Assembly: GCF_027244095.1 (NCBI RefSeq)
Contig: NC_069661.1
Coordinates: 13,340,001-13,404,000, forward strand
Length of the DNA stretch: 64,000 bases
Direction: 5' to 3'
Source of the DNA: Hemicordylus capensis
Taxonomy: Eukaryota; Chordata; Lepidosauria; Squamata; Cordylidae
Within the stretch, counting starts at the first letter, position 1, and every line of letters starts with the position of its first letter. A program made the position numbers and the translations under genes. Shown here in pieces: positions 1-11,400 of this stretch. The notes under the pieces were generated by a model that worked only from the letters and a program-made list of their open reading frames with translations, had not been told where the DNA came from and did no database searches.

Positions 1-1094
1 GGGATCCCCTGCAAGTAAAACAATCTTAAAATGCAAGTTCTTCAAGACTAAATAATTTGTATTACAAATTTTCTATGCTAATTCTCTTTAGAACGGAAAT
101 TCCAAACAGAATACTAAAACTTGATTTATTTTATATTTATACTCACATTTCAGCTAAAATTGGCTCTCAAATCAGCTAACAATTAAAATCCGTAGAATAA
201 TGCAATATAATCAGGGCTATATGGGGGTGGGGGGGTGTCTCTACTACCGAGGCTTTTGGCAACACTCCAGTTGAAGGCTCTGTCCTCCAAATATAAGGCG
301 CAGAAGGAACTACAAACAGATTCAATGGATGGTTGGTGATAAAGAAAGTTACAAAAGTAGTTTTGATCTGATATTTAAATATTTTATCTCATATTTTATC
401 CATACAGAACCTAGACCTGAATATGAATAAGAAATAAAAGCGATTGGACTTACTGACATCTAGACTAATGCCACAGTGCAAAAATATTTCCCACTGCATG
501 GTAGGAAGCTTTTTCAGTGACATCCCCCCCACAATTCTCTGTGCCTCCCCAAAAGGAGTCACATGAGGATTGGGGCATTGGTTTGGATGTCTGCCACTAA
601 CAAATACTTCCTTTGATCATCCCAGAACACAGAATTCTAGGAATTCACTCAAGTTATTGAAAGCACTTTTTCACTCAAGATATTGAGAGCACTTGCCATA
701 TTGGATTTAGTGGTCTTCTGTCATGGAACAATAGATAGCTTTCTCAGCTTCCTAAATTTTTTGGGTTTTAATCTCTGCTTTATTTTTAAATTGGTTTTTT
801 TGTATATGTTTTAACTGGTTTTATGCTATTGTAAACCACCCAGAGACGAAACTTTGGGGCACTGTACAAATTTGATAAATAAATAAAATAAAATAAAGAT
901 CATGTTCAGTCAAAAATGTAATGTATGGACACTGATTGTAGTTTATAAATGTTGCTTTGTGTTTTATGAAGATATAAGTTCGTAATAGTAATAGCAAGAT
1001 TGTAAATCTTACTATTGTAAGATTTACAAGGGAAAAGGACACAGCTAAACAACATTAAATTAAATACTTTAAAAAGTAAAGATATTTTACTGTA
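1..1094. other. AT-rich stretch without genes; LINE tail near 790-895
   Basis: Presumed RUFY3 intron. An L2/SINE-type tail (TTGTAAACCACCCAGAG and then AAATAAA repeats) lies near 820-895. I see no exon with good splice sites. Confidence 0.5.
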
Positions 1095-1405
1095 TATGGA
1101 ACATAGGAAGCTGCCTTATAGCAAGTCAGACCATTGGTTCATCTAGCTTCATATTGTCTACATAGACTAGCAGCGGCTTCTCCAAAGTTTCAGGCAGGAG
1201 TCTCTCTCAACCCTACCTGGAAATGCCAAGGAGTAAGCTTGGGACTTTCTGCATGCCAGCAAGTACTCTACCACTGAGCTACAGTCCCATCCCCTAAGGG
1301 GAATGTCTTGCAGCAGACAGGGCACACATAGTCACTCATCCAAATGCAAACCAGGGCAGACCCTGCTTAGCAAAAGAAACAATTCATGCTCATTACCACA
1401 ACTCC
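1095..1405 (-). mobile_element. SINE with 5S-rRNA-like head, tRNA-like middle
   Basis: Read on the minus strand, the head matches the 5S rRNA internal promoter (GCTAAGCAGGGTC then TGGATGGGAGAC-like). It is followed by a tRNA-like A box (TAGCTCAGTGGTAGAG) and a body ending GTCTGACT...GCAGCTTCCTATGTTCC. This is a near full-length but diverged copy. Confidence 0.75.
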
Positions 1406-3344
1406 AACTCTATGGTTGATCATAATCCCAAAAATTGACATTAGAAAAATAAGCAATATGCATATTTCTACAGCTTTGTTTGTTGATATTATTTCTTTTG
1501 ATCATCTATAGCATGTACATTTTGTCATCAATGTTATTCTCCAGATTTGAGAACACCAGTCCAACATAGGGGAGTAGGCAGGACATTTCCCAGAGTTATA
1601 CAGATCCTAGCTGCAGTTAGCAAACTTGTTATCAATTCAAAATCTTCCTCCTAAGCTAATTTTACAAATATCCAAGCATCATCATTTTGAATTATAGCTA
1701 ACAATATCTTAATATTTTATCCAAAATGTTTTTCCAAAAGTCTAATTTTCAGATATGACCAAACCATATGCACCATTCCTTCAACAGGAGCTCAACATCT
1801 CTAGGAGAGATCTCCTTGACAATTATAAAACCTCTTTCAATGTGAGGTACCACCTAGATTACAATTTATAACAACTTTCTGTACCTTTGATGTATCTATT
1901 AAATCATGCAGACCACACAGATCGATAAAAACAATATTGTATACAGCAACAATAAAGAAATGGAAAGGGAAAAAAACCTAGAAAGACTGAATATTTGAAG
2001 CAACTATGAGAAATTACTTTTCTATTTTATTTTCACACGTATATACTGCTTTTCCTCCAAGGAGCCCAAAGCTGTAATACATAGTTATGTTTACTCTGTG
2101 AGGTAGGTTAGGCTGAGCTAGTGAAAATGACAACATAGTTAAAGTCAGGAAAGACCACAGTGGTATTTTGGAACATGGAAAACTGTTCGTGGATTATTTA
2201 AAATATATTTGAAAGATTAAAGGGTCAGGGATTGAATGATGAAGTTAGTCTGATAATTATCAAATGTCTAGGGGAAAACTAAAGGTATTGTGTTATAGCA
2301 AACACAGAGCTTTTTGTATTTCTCATAGGAATGGATTACCTTTTATACGAGTAGGAAAAATATTTTATATGAGTAGGTTTTATATGAGTAGGAAAAAGGG
2401 ATAAATGGTTTTATCCATTGGAGTAACCAGATATGGGATTAGAATGAAACTCAGGGGTTAAGATATAGATAGATAGATAAGGCAGATTTCATCAAATTAT
2501 ATCTGTGTTTGAGTACATATACATATTTATTGCAGTAAGTGCATACTGTATTACCAAATATAAATTACATATATAACACTATCCACAAATGTTGCCTTTA
2601 AAGCTTTATAAATGTGGATTAATAGGACAACATTCATACTAGTTAGTCATGATTAAGTACTACTGAAATAAATGAGAAGTCAGTGCTGGTTATCTAAAGT
2701 TTCATTAATTTCAATGGGACTTGGTAATAACTAACTTAGTCTGGATATTGCTTAGTATACCAAGGCCAATTTAAGATTCTGGAATATAAAATTGTTTTCT
2801 TTTGCACAACGGTAATTTTATTCTGTGTTTGTAACAACAACCTCCAGTTTGAAAATGTTTTGGAGTTGGGAGATATTTATCAATACTTCAGCAATGAAAA
2901 TGTCCTGATGTTTACACTATTTCCTAGTGAAAATACAATTGAAAAGGAGTCAATTTCAGGAATAATTCCTTTTGCAGAATGGCAAACCCCGTTTCCCCAA
3001 ACAGAATTCTCCAGCTATCTGGTAACTTGCAGCTCAGTGGCTTCCCATCTTATGTGCTCAAAATCTCAAGTCAGCACTCCAGAAACAGGAAAATGAGAAC
3101 ACATTGGGATTCCTTTAATTTGCTTTTTAAAAAAGATCTGAGCCTTTCAAAAGGTAAACTACTGCCATGTTTAAGACACTTGCTTTGCAAGTCTAAAAGC
3201 TAGGAGTTTCTTTTTTTCTGAGGTTTCTGACAAAAGTCAGTGAGTCTTATAGAAGTCCTTCAGTCACCATGTTGTGACCACTAATAATAATATTATTATT
3301 TAGTACTACTACTAGTAGTAGTATACTGTATGTAATATAATAAT
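1406..3344. other. AT-rich stretch without genes
   Basis: Holds a diverged Sauria-like SINE piece near 2040-2165 (minus) with CCTCCAAGGAGCCCA, a short GATA run at 2465 and otherwise nothing recognisable. Short open frames near 2860-3200 lack family motifs. Confidence 0.5.
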
Positions 3345-3762
3345 CTATATAATTAATTCTCTTGGGACCATGCATGCCCAGGATTTGGCAGCAGAACTCT
3401 AGCAACATGCTGTGAGAGTTCAAGACTGAGGGAAATGTCAGTTGGGGGTTGGAGGAGCCCGGAGGAGGAGGCCGAGGGGGTGCTGCTCCAGCGGCTGGCG
3501 AGGGGCGGCGAGAGGAGAAGAGGTGATGGCCGCCGAGAGGAGCCCGGCTGGGCGGGCAGTGGTGGGCTCCCGAAAATAGCCGGGCGCAGGCTGGTGCAAC
3601 TGGGGCTGGGAGGGGGGAGAACGGTGGAGGAGGAGGCGGGCCCTGGCAAAGGAGGCGGCCAGCGGGCGGAAATGACTGGGAATAGATTGGGGCAGAAGGG
3701 AAGGGGGGAAGTGGCGAGGTGAGACTAGCAGCGCAGATGCTGTGTGCCGGTTAAGCTAGTAA
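3345..3762 (-). repeat. GC-cored repeat family, copy 1
   Basis: Minus-strand reading starts TACTAGCTTAACCGGCACAC, then AGCATCTGCGCTGCTAGT, has a CpG- and GA-rich core, and ends with AGAGAATTAATTATATAGAT. The same ends with unlike cores recur at 4.5-5.4, 21.6-22.1 and 27.8-28.1 kb. Class unknown. Confidence 0.6.
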
Positions 3763-4510
3763 TTACTAATTATCTATAATAAGTGAAACTACATACACTT
3801 CCAACAGCAGCTTCTTAGAATATGGAGGGCTTTTCCCCTCAAGACCACAAAGCCATAAAAAGACCACAATCCTAAAAAGTATTATTTCCCGAATACTTTT
3901 AGATTGTATATCACTTTGGGACAGGTCTAGATTTTGCAAGACCCAGTTCAGCACTCCAACAACTGAGCAATAAGGCTGCAATCCTATGTACACCTATCTG
4001 AAAGTAAGTCCCTTAACTCTGTGGGTCTTGCTGCCAGGTAAGCATGTATCCTCCTTGAACCAGTATGATTCTATATGTTCTTTATTCAGTCATTGACCAG
4101 AAAAAACAAACATCAAAATATCTTTTTTAAAAATGCCATCAAACATAACAAATTATATCCAATTACAGAGAGGATAAGAGGCTGTAGCAGATATCGTAAC
4201 TAGCCTAATCCTATAAGCAGTCAGAAGAAATTTGGCCACATTGTATGTAACCTCAGCATCTCAATCCGACTGTAAATAACTAATACGGAATTCATCTGAA
4301 CAGCCAGAACAATTATTATTATTATTATTATTAATCATATATTATTTTATTTATCATATTTTTATACCACCTGATATATACATCTCTAGGCAGTGTACAA
4401 AATTTAAAAATATAGAAGTCACAGATTAAAATCCACAAAAAACATTATTTTTAAAATATGGAGCAATAAGAGGAACCCAAAAATCATTATAAAGTTTACA
4501 ATATAGTAAT

Positions 4511-4870
4511 ATATATATACTAGCTGATCCAGCACAGAGTATCTGAGCTCCTAGTTCTCCCTGTCTCTCCTCCCCATCTTCATTCTGCCCTCCCTTTAGC
4601 CCCAGTCCGTTCTCCACCCCCCCTTCAACTCCAGTCTGTTCTGCCCCTCCCAGTCCGCTTTCCCTCCCCGCTTGTTGGTGGAGCTTTCCCTTGCCGGCTG
4701 GCCTGGCGGGTGCTTTCCCTCCCCACCCACCGCCAGGGCTTTCCCTCGCTGGCCAGCCAGTGCCATTTTCTCCCCCATCCCTATCCAGACAGCTGCTCGC
4801 AAATTATTGTGAGAGCTGCCACACATGGGATTAGCAACAGGTACACCTTGGAGAGATATCTTCTATATAT
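4511..4870 (+). repeat. GC-cored repeat family, copy 2
   Basis: Starts TACTAGCTGATCCAGCACAG then CTCCTAGTT, has a pyrimidine-rich core, and ends GAGAGCTGCCACACATGGGA then a TATATTTAATT tail. It meets copy 3 tail to tail. Confidence 0.6.
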
Positions 4871-5160
4871 TTAATTCTCTAAAGTATACCTGTGGCTAGT
4901 CCCATGTATGGCAGCTCTCGCGAGAGTTCAGAGAGCTGCTGAATAGGCTAGCCACAGGACAGGTGGGAGAGGGAAAAATGGCAGTGACAACAGCGGCCAA
5001 AGAAAACTGTGGCGGGTAGCCAGCCAGCCACAAGACAAGCAGGAGGACAAATGGCAGCAGGGAGAGAAAACAACGACAACAGGGGAAACGGCGGGGGGAG
5101 GCAGTGGCGGAGCAGGCAACTAGAGGCTCAGATGCTCTGCACCCAGCCCATCTAGTATAA
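4866..5160 (-). repeat. GC-cored repeat family, copy 3
   Basis: Inverted against copy 2, so 4511-5160 forms a large imperfect fold-back. The minus strand begins TACTAGATGGGCTGGGTGCA then GAGCATCTGAGCCTCTAGTT, and ends CGCGAGAGCTGCCATACATG. Confidence 0.6.
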
Positions 5161-5189
5161 AGATAATACACTAAGGTTGTATGTGGCAA

Positions 5190-5418
5190 GCTCCACCCAC
5201 ACAGTGCTTTACCAATTGGAGGTAACAGAGCAGAAGCACCATGGTGATTGGGCAATGGGGATTCCATATGCAGATAGGGAAGAGGAGCGGGGAGGGGGAG
5301 AGTGGGCGGGTGGCGGGGAGCGACTGACACTGAACAATAAAGCAAGGGCTCTGACGGGGGGGCAAGGAGAGCAACTAAGTCCTAGTGCAGAGATGTTCTG
5401 TACAGGTTCAGCTAGTAT
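5190..5418 (-). repeat. GC-cored repeat family, copy 4 (partial)
   Basis: The minus strand begins TACTAGCTGAACCTGTACAG then AACATCTCTGCACTAGG, with a GC-rich core. The far terminus is not clear. Confidence 0.45.
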
Positions 5419-5439
5419 GAGTAATTAGTCTTTTTCATA

Positions 5440-5800
5440 ATGACCCCCACCACACTGAGATTATCAGGAGAGGTTAGTCTGCAGTTGCCAGCACCTTGCC
5501 TGGTGGCTACTCAAGAATGGGCCTTCTCCCTTGCTGCCCCAAGGCTCTGGAATGTGCTCCCTGCCAAAATAAGAGCCTCCCCATCTCTGGCAACTTTAAA
5601 AAAGGCAGTCAGGACACATCTGTTCACCCAGGCTTTTAACTGGATATATACTGTTTTTAACAGTTTTTAACATTCTTTTAAATTTTAAATTATTGTCGTC
5701 TTAGCCTTTTTATTTTGTTGTAATTTGTATTTTATTGTGAGTCGCACAGAGATATAAGTTTTGGGTTGGATATAAATATGTCAAGTAAATAAATAAATGA
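5440..5800 (+). mobile_element. L2 LINE 3' end
   Basis: Encodes the characteristic L2 tail protein (ATQEWAFSLAAPRLWNVLPA; TLKKAVRTHLFTQAF) and ends in an AT-rich tail with AAATAAATAAAT. It is a 5'-truncated relic. Confidence 0.8.
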
Positions 5801-5819
5801 CTAAACCACTTTATCATGA

Positions 5820-6480
5820 CATGGACAAAGATACTCTGAATAAGGGACTTTTTTGTACCTGCCCTCCAATACCACAGAAGGGAGTGCACTGAAGCGAGCT
5901 AAAGAGAATATTCTCTGATATTTATATCTACAAGCAAATTTAAATATCTGGCAGGCAAAACCTCAAATAATTGCAGACCATAAGTAGATCTATCAGACAA
6001 ATGAATATGTTCTTTTTGATAAGCCACATCCAGTATTCTCCGCTTAAGAGCAAGCTTAGCTTGCTCGTAGCCCCAATCTAGCAACAGGACAGGAGAAAAA
6101 CCAAAACGACAGACAGAGGATCTCCAACAATACTGGAAGCTATCTGATAATAACAGAGGGATTAAGCCTTTAGGAAAGAAGAAGTCTAAACCAAAAACTG
6201 CAGATTTAGATGCAAGATCTAACTTCCACCCTGTGCATACCTGACTCCAAACGTATAACAGCAGCATTAGATACACACCAGAACAAACCTGGAACAAACT
6301 TCTCAAACATTTTGACTGAATAACTTTGAGAGATGCCAAGTCCTGATGATGGGAGTAGGGTCTTAATTCCATAGAGCAACTGAGCAAGAGCCTTAGTTTC
6401 ATATAGTCTAACTGCAGCAGGGATACATTTAGATCTATAAAAAGCCAAGATGGCCGAGGAACATCTTCCTTTGAACTAGT
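5820..6480 (-). mobile_element. LINE reverse-transcriptase C-terminal remnant (family unsure)
   Basis: Two overlapping minus-strand frames carry ETKALAQLLYGIKTLLP, IQSKCLRSLF and SNAAVIRLESGMHRVE, as in the C-terminal part of non-LTR reverse transcriptases. The frame is shifted between them, so it is dead. The clade (perhaps R4/Dong-like) is not resolved. Confidence 0.5.
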
Positions 6481-6539
6481 ATAATATGGATACTGATGTC
6501 AGTTTTCTGACAGGTAAGAAAATTTATAGATATAGATAT

Positions 6540-6672
6540 ATAATTTTTAGCTTAATATTTTTATTGTCATTTTATTGTATGGTTTTTTAAAACTTTTGTA
6601 AACCGCCTTGAGATTGTTTTTAATGAAAGGCGGTATATAAATTCAACAACAAAATAAAATAAATAAACAGGT
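6540..6672 (+). repeat. LINE/SINE 3' tail
   Basis: TTGTAAACCGCCTTGAGATT followed by GGCGGTATATAAATTC and AATAAA repeats, the common tail of several squamate LINE and SINE families. Confidence 0.5.
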
Positions 6673-8228
6673 TTTCTGCTTCAAGATGACTTCAGTCAGG
6701 AAAGGCAGGATATAGATCTTAAATAAAAAAAAAATTTCTATAAACATGACAGGTTAGGAGAGTGGTTATCCAATGTTTACTGATTTCACACTAGCGATCT
6801 AGGAGCAATTTTAAAACATGATGTAAAGATACTCATAGCAGAAAAGGAGGCAACAAATGTGTTACCAAGTTCTAATACAAGTTCTGGCTCCCTCTATGGC
6901 CTCAGACAGAGCAAATGAGCCTTCTGCCTCAGTTTCTTCCTCTGCTTAACAGATAAATGGTCTGACTCACAAAGGCATGGTATGAATTAGCACAAGGTTT
7001 TATTAACTCCTTAAGAATTTGTAAACAACAAGGTGTGCACATGACTGGCAGGTTAAACTAGTACTTCAGCACTAGAGTCAACCTTTGCTATCATCTTACG
7101 TACAGAGAGCGCTCACCATTAATGAGTCCCTGTTCTTCCAATTCATTGACACACACATCGTCTAGAACATTTCACACATCTGAGAATCTGGCTTCTTTTC
7201 CTGAACTGCTTTGCCAGTGTAGATAGCAGAATTACAATTAGAAAGCTGTGAAAGGGGGGGGGGGTACAACCGACTTCCACATCTGAGCTATATACAGCTT
7301 TACTGATTAATGCCTGCTAAACGGAAGAGAAGGTTAAAATGGGACTGACTAAGTTTCATCAGGGCAAGAAACAATTTTTTTTTTTGCTTGCAGTACTAAA
7401 ACACACTACATACATGAATAGCACTGCATCAGTAATACTAGCAATAGTAATAATGCTCTGAGTTCACATACAGAACTGCTATATGTTCAAGCTACTGGAA
7501 TCTTAACTCTATGCCATTACTAATCAATCTCAACAAGGCAATATAAGAGACCCCTTATTTTAACACTGTATTCAGACTTTTCCAGAGTTCATTCCTTGCC
7601 TGAATATCATGCAAGAGAAAAGTAAAACACAAAAGGAACTCTTTAAATAACAAAGTAAGTCTCTAGTTCTTTTAATTCATCATGTGTTTTGCCCCATGCT
7701 TCAAATCACTGCAGTTCAGACAATGCGTTCTGCAGTCAAAACAATCACCAGTTTCATATGTGGATTTTTAAAAGAGACAAAGCATGAGCCACACAATACA
7801 AATGTGCCATAAAGCAAAGTCAATCCTCTCAGGAGATTTATTATTAGTGAGGAGAGAGAGAGGATATATATATTTAAGAACAAAACCTGATAAAGCAGCA
7901 ACATTCTAGAGAGAAGGTGGCGTCAAGACCTCTGGCACTATCACTGATGAAAGTGAGGGTTTCTTGTGTGAGGCTTTCAATAGGAAGGAAAGATGGGAAG
8001 TACATGTGGATCCAGAGGAAGAGAACAAGAAAAATAAAATTACAGTGACAAACCTACGTATGCATACTTGGGATACTTCCGAGTAAGCATGCCAAGAACA
8101 GGGTTGTGTGTATGGAGGGATGGATTTCTTTCCTATAAGACTGCATGCTTTTTTTATTTGTAGTGATTGTACATAACCTTAGGTGCATTTTTAGGCACAG
8201 AAGCGATTAACAGATTGTATAACTAAGG
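6673..8228. other. No gene recognised
   Basis: AT-rich and presumably RUFY3 intron 1. No convincing exon, SINE or LINE was identified apart from short homopolymer and GA runs. Confidence 0.4.
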
Positions 8229-8598
8229 TTACAGAGGAGAGGGTGGAGGATGGGTGACAGTGACCTGAATTAAGGGGGAGAACGGGGATTCAGAAGGAGG
8301 CAAAGGGCTGATGGACCCCACCCCCACCTGCTCTGGAGAAGGGGGGGATTCTGAGAGAGAGAGAGAGAGAAGGCAAGGCCCTAAAAGTAGCGAGGGAGGA
8401 ATTCTGTTCCCTTTTAGGTTCCATATTACTGTAAAAAGGGGGAAATGAGGACAGCAGGTACCTCCCACTTTAATATTATACATGCACAGTATACACACAC
8501 ATATATAGTGTATGTGTCTATTCAAATATATAGTGTGAGTGTACACTACACAAACAGATCTATAAAAGGTGTGTGCATCACACACACACTCTCTCTCA

Positions 8599-8599
<1 letters not shown>

Positions 8600-8631
<32 letters not shown>
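8600..8631. repeat. (CA)n microsatellite
   Basis: About 15 CA units directly downstream of the presumed RUFY3 exon 1 donor, next to CT and TA dinucleotide stretches. Confidence 0.9.
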
Positions 8632-8633
<2 letters not shown>

Positions 8634-8639
8634 GGTGGG

Positions 8640-9460
8640 GTTCATTGGGAGAGAAATGAGGGCAGCCGGAAGAGGAAAGCGAGAGAAGGCAACCGGCGTG
8701 CGACTTACGGGCGCTGCCGGTGCGGTGCTGTCCCGGTTCTGGCCCGATGTAACTGAGCAAGACAGGCAGAGGGACGCCACAAGGGCCCGGCGGGGCGGCT
8801 CTCCAGGCGCTCTGGGGCTGGAAGCCGGGCGCGGCGGCGCCTCCCCGGCCCGGGTAGAGGAGGAAGAAAGGGGGCGAGTCAGGGGGCGCCTCCTCCTCCT
8901 CCTCCTCCTCCTCTCCTTCTCCCTCCTCCCCGCCTTGCTCCTGCTCCGCTTCTCCGCCAGCCTCCCCCTCGCCATCCCCCTCTTGCTTCTTCCCCGGGGC
9001 TGACAGGCTGCTCCGCTCCATGCTGTGGGGACAGCGGCGGCTCCCTCTCGCTCTCTCCCTCCGCCGCCGCCTCCTCCTTCTTCTTCCTCCTTTTTCTTTA
9101 GCAGCACAGCGGCGGCGGCGAGAGCGAGCGGGCAACTTTTTCCACAGGGCGGGACGGGGAGGAAGAGGCGGCGCCGGCGACAGCAGCCTCCTCCTCCTCG
9201 TCGGTGTCGTCTTCGCCCTGGTCGCCGCCCTAGGCCAGCCCCCTCATCAGCCGTGCGTGCTGCTGGGGGCGCCCAGGCGGGCTGGCCGGAGGTTGAGTGG
9301 TTGGACCCGGCCTCCCTGCACGGAGCTGAATTCACATCACCGCCACCGGCCGGGAACCGGCTTCGGGCGGGGGCGGGTGCTTGCCCTTCGGCCAAGTCGC
9401 GCGAGCGACAACCGCCGCAAAGTCTGTCCCTGCACCTGAGGAAATAGTCTTTGAGGGAGG
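8640..9460 (-). promoter_or_regulatory. CpG-island promoter region of presumed RUFY3
   Basis: This roughly 0.8-kb stretch is sharply richer in G+C and CpG than its AT-rich surroundings and contains long runs of CCG, CTC and CGG repeats. No TATA box is placed convincingly. It surrounds the putative RUFY3 start and is the usual look of a broadly used vertebrate promoter. The long open frames seen here in several phases on both strands come from GC richness and lack of stop codons, not from separate genes. Confidence 0.6.
8709..9021 (-). CDS. RUFY3: Probable first coding exon of RUFY3 (partial gene)
   Basis: RUFY3 is a RUN-domain adaptor of endosome and axon transport. On the minus strand an ATG with a good Kozak context (A at -3, G at +4) opens a frame starting MERSSLSAPGKK. 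It runs 104 codons through a very acidic tract (about residues 25-45, many Glu) and then a Pro/Gly-rich part. It ends in phase 1 at a consensus donor, GTAAGT, at 8703-8708. It sits inside a CpG-rich island. The RUN and coiled-coil domains are not in the window, so the name rests on gene order: in human, RUFY3 follows UTP3 on the same strand, and here this exon follows minus-strand UTP3 by 5.6 kb. The N-terminus of RUFY3 isoforms varies and I could not match this peptide from memory. It could instead be a 5' UTR exon, or an upstream ATG in the same frame (9135) could be used. Confidence 0.5.
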
Positions 9461-9483
9461 GGGCGGTCATTCTGGGGTGGGGC

Positions 9484-9992
9484 GCTGCTGAGGGATTAAT
9501 TTATCCCACCCCCGGAGGAAGCTGCATTTCTTGCCCCTCCGCGCCCGAGAGGAACTTCTCTCCCTCCTCCCCTGAAGGCTTCTTTCTTACTCCTCCCTGC
9601 ATAAAAGGGGGGGCTGCGAAGGGATTGATTTCTGCCCCCCCCCGTGAAGGGTTAATAATCGCGCGCCCCCCTCCCCAACCTGGAAGGCCGTGAAGGATTT
9701 ATTCTTGCCCCAAGGGGGTGGGGCTGCTGAGGGGTCACGTTCTACCCCCTCGTGAGCGGTCATTACCCCCTCCCCACCTGGAGGTCCAGTGGGTTAATTC
9801 TTGCCTCTTTGCCTGAAAAGGCGGGGTGGGCGCTGCTGAAGGGTCGCTTTCTAGCCCCTCATAAGGGGGTTATTACTCTCCCCAGCTGGGGATCCAGTGG
9901 GTTAATTCTTGCCTGTCTTCTTGAAGGGGGGGGGTTGCTGAGGGATTAACTCTACCCCTCGCTTCCTCTTTCCCCTTATAAAAGCAGCCTCC
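9484..9992. repeat. Degenerate tandem repeat (about 105-130 bp unit) beside the CpG island
   Basis: A unit of the form GCTGCTGAGGG-(T/C)-rich, then CCCCTCG, then GGTTAATTCTTGCC and a G-rich stretch recurs with unit starts near 9484, 9613, 9723, 9832 and 9934. That gives periods of 129, 110, 109 and 102 bp. The third and fourth units share the phrase CCAGTGGGTTAATTCTTGCC. The copies are diverged, so the array is old. It lies just upstream of the presumed RUFY3 promoter. Confidence 0.7.
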
Positions 9993-10699
9993 CCCCCCCT
10001 CCAATTGCCACAGCTTCTAAGGAGTTCTGGCAGTCGCAGTTCCTCAAACTAACCCCCCCCCCGCTTCCCCTTACGCAAAATAACCTGCATGCTACTAGGA
10101 CTTAAAAACCTTTAGGAAAGGGGATTATTGTGAGGGGAGCACTTAGCCTGGTTTAGCCCCGAATCATCTTCTCCCCCACCCCAACACACACACACCCATC
10201 TAGCCCAAGCAGCATGTGAAGAGATGACAAAGAAAATTAGTCTCGTTGAACACCTGCAGAAGACACTTAACTCTGCCACTAGAGGCAGTTTTGCTCGTTT
10301 TTTTATTTTTTTAGAGGGTGCAAAACAGCTTTTGTGTGCTTGCTAAGGGCTGGTTCACTCATGTATGTACCTCACTTGATTTCTCCACACTTGATGCCTA
10401 GATCTCTTGCATTTGGAATATTAGAATTTTATCTGTGGCAGCAGATCTAGCAAGTCAACACTTGATAGTAACAGTTGCCATGTAATGAACACACCTGTGT
10501 ACAGAAGTCCTAGAACAAAATTCAAAATTGATATTCCTTTGTCTTCAACTCTGTGTGCACTGCAGAACCATACTGTGGAGCATATCAATTGGGCCTAGAA
10601 TGTTATATGAGGTGCACACTGCCTTGGGTGGGGAGGAAGTGTACACATTTCAGATCTTAGGACAGGAATCTTCAACATGTGTCTATTAAAATTATAATA

Positions 10700-11097
10700 C
10701 AGTGGTCCCTCTACTTACGAAATTAATCCGTTCCGAATGCACATTTGTAAGTCGAAAAATTCGTAAGTCGAAAAGCGGTTTCCCATAGGAATGCATTGGG
10801 AACGGATTAATGCGTTCCGGAGCCTAGAAAAAAGACCGAGACCCCCAGTAAGGCTTGCAAACTGCACAGGAACATTTCTTTTCAAGAATAAACAGGCAGT
10901 AAACAGGCAGGCAAGTCAAGGAAACCGCATGTAAAATTGGTAAGTCGAGGAAACCCCATCTAAAAATTTGTAAGTCGAGGAAACCCCATCTAAAAATTTG
11001 TAAGTCGAAAAAACCGCATCTAAAACCGGATCTAAAACTGCCGTTTGTAACTCGAAAAATACTTATGTCGAGTAGTTTGTAAGTCGAGGGACCACTG
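10700..11097. mobile_element. Tigger/pogo-like MITE with TA target duplication
   Basis: The termini CAGTGGTCCCTCTACTTACG and GTAAGTCGAGGGACCACTG are inverted repeats flanked by TA on both sides (10698-10699 and 11098-11099). Inside, a unit of about 31 bp beginning GTAAGTCGAGGAAACC recurs three to four times. There is no transposase, so it is non-autonomous. Confidence 0.8.
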
Positions 11098-11217
11098 TAT
11101 AGCCATGGGGAACACTTCAAACATTACAAAATTACAATATATTTCCATGTAAGAATAGGCATGCAACCAGCTTATAATCATCTGTAGCTGATTGAATAAG
11201 CCTACCTCTGGCTGTGT

Positions 11218-11400
11218 ATATCAGCTGTGGTGGTGCAGTGGGGAAGCAGCTTGCCTAGGGAGCAAGAGGCTGTTAGTTCGAATCCCCACCAGTGTGCAAT
11301 GGTAAACCACTCCTGTATTCTACCAAGAAAACCACATGGCTCTGTGGTCGCCAGGAGTTGAGACAGACTCAACTGCACAATCTTTCCTTTCCTTGCTGTG
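11218..11400 (+). mobile_element. tRNA-derived SINE
   Basis: The head has A-box GGTGCAGTGGGGAAGC and B-box GTTAGTTCGAATCCC, and the body contains CTGTATTCTACCAA, GGCTCTGTGG and CGCCAGGAGTTGA. Same family as at 53.7 and 60 kb, here with an internal deletion. Not a tRNA gene: no acceptor stem. Confidence 0.75.

Noticed and set aside
8229-9470. 413-residue minus-strand open frame plus overlapping long frames on both strands
   Set aside because: Created by CpG/CTC/CCG low-complexity DNA and a CA/GT microsatellite translated as CVCVCV. Only the part ending at the GTAAGT donor is plausible coding sequence.
11218-11290. tRNA-like A and B boxes here and at 19.2, 34.7, 56.35, 59.95 and 60.3 kb as possible tRNA genes
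   Set aside because: Each continues into a shared SINE body and lacks a closing acceptor stem.
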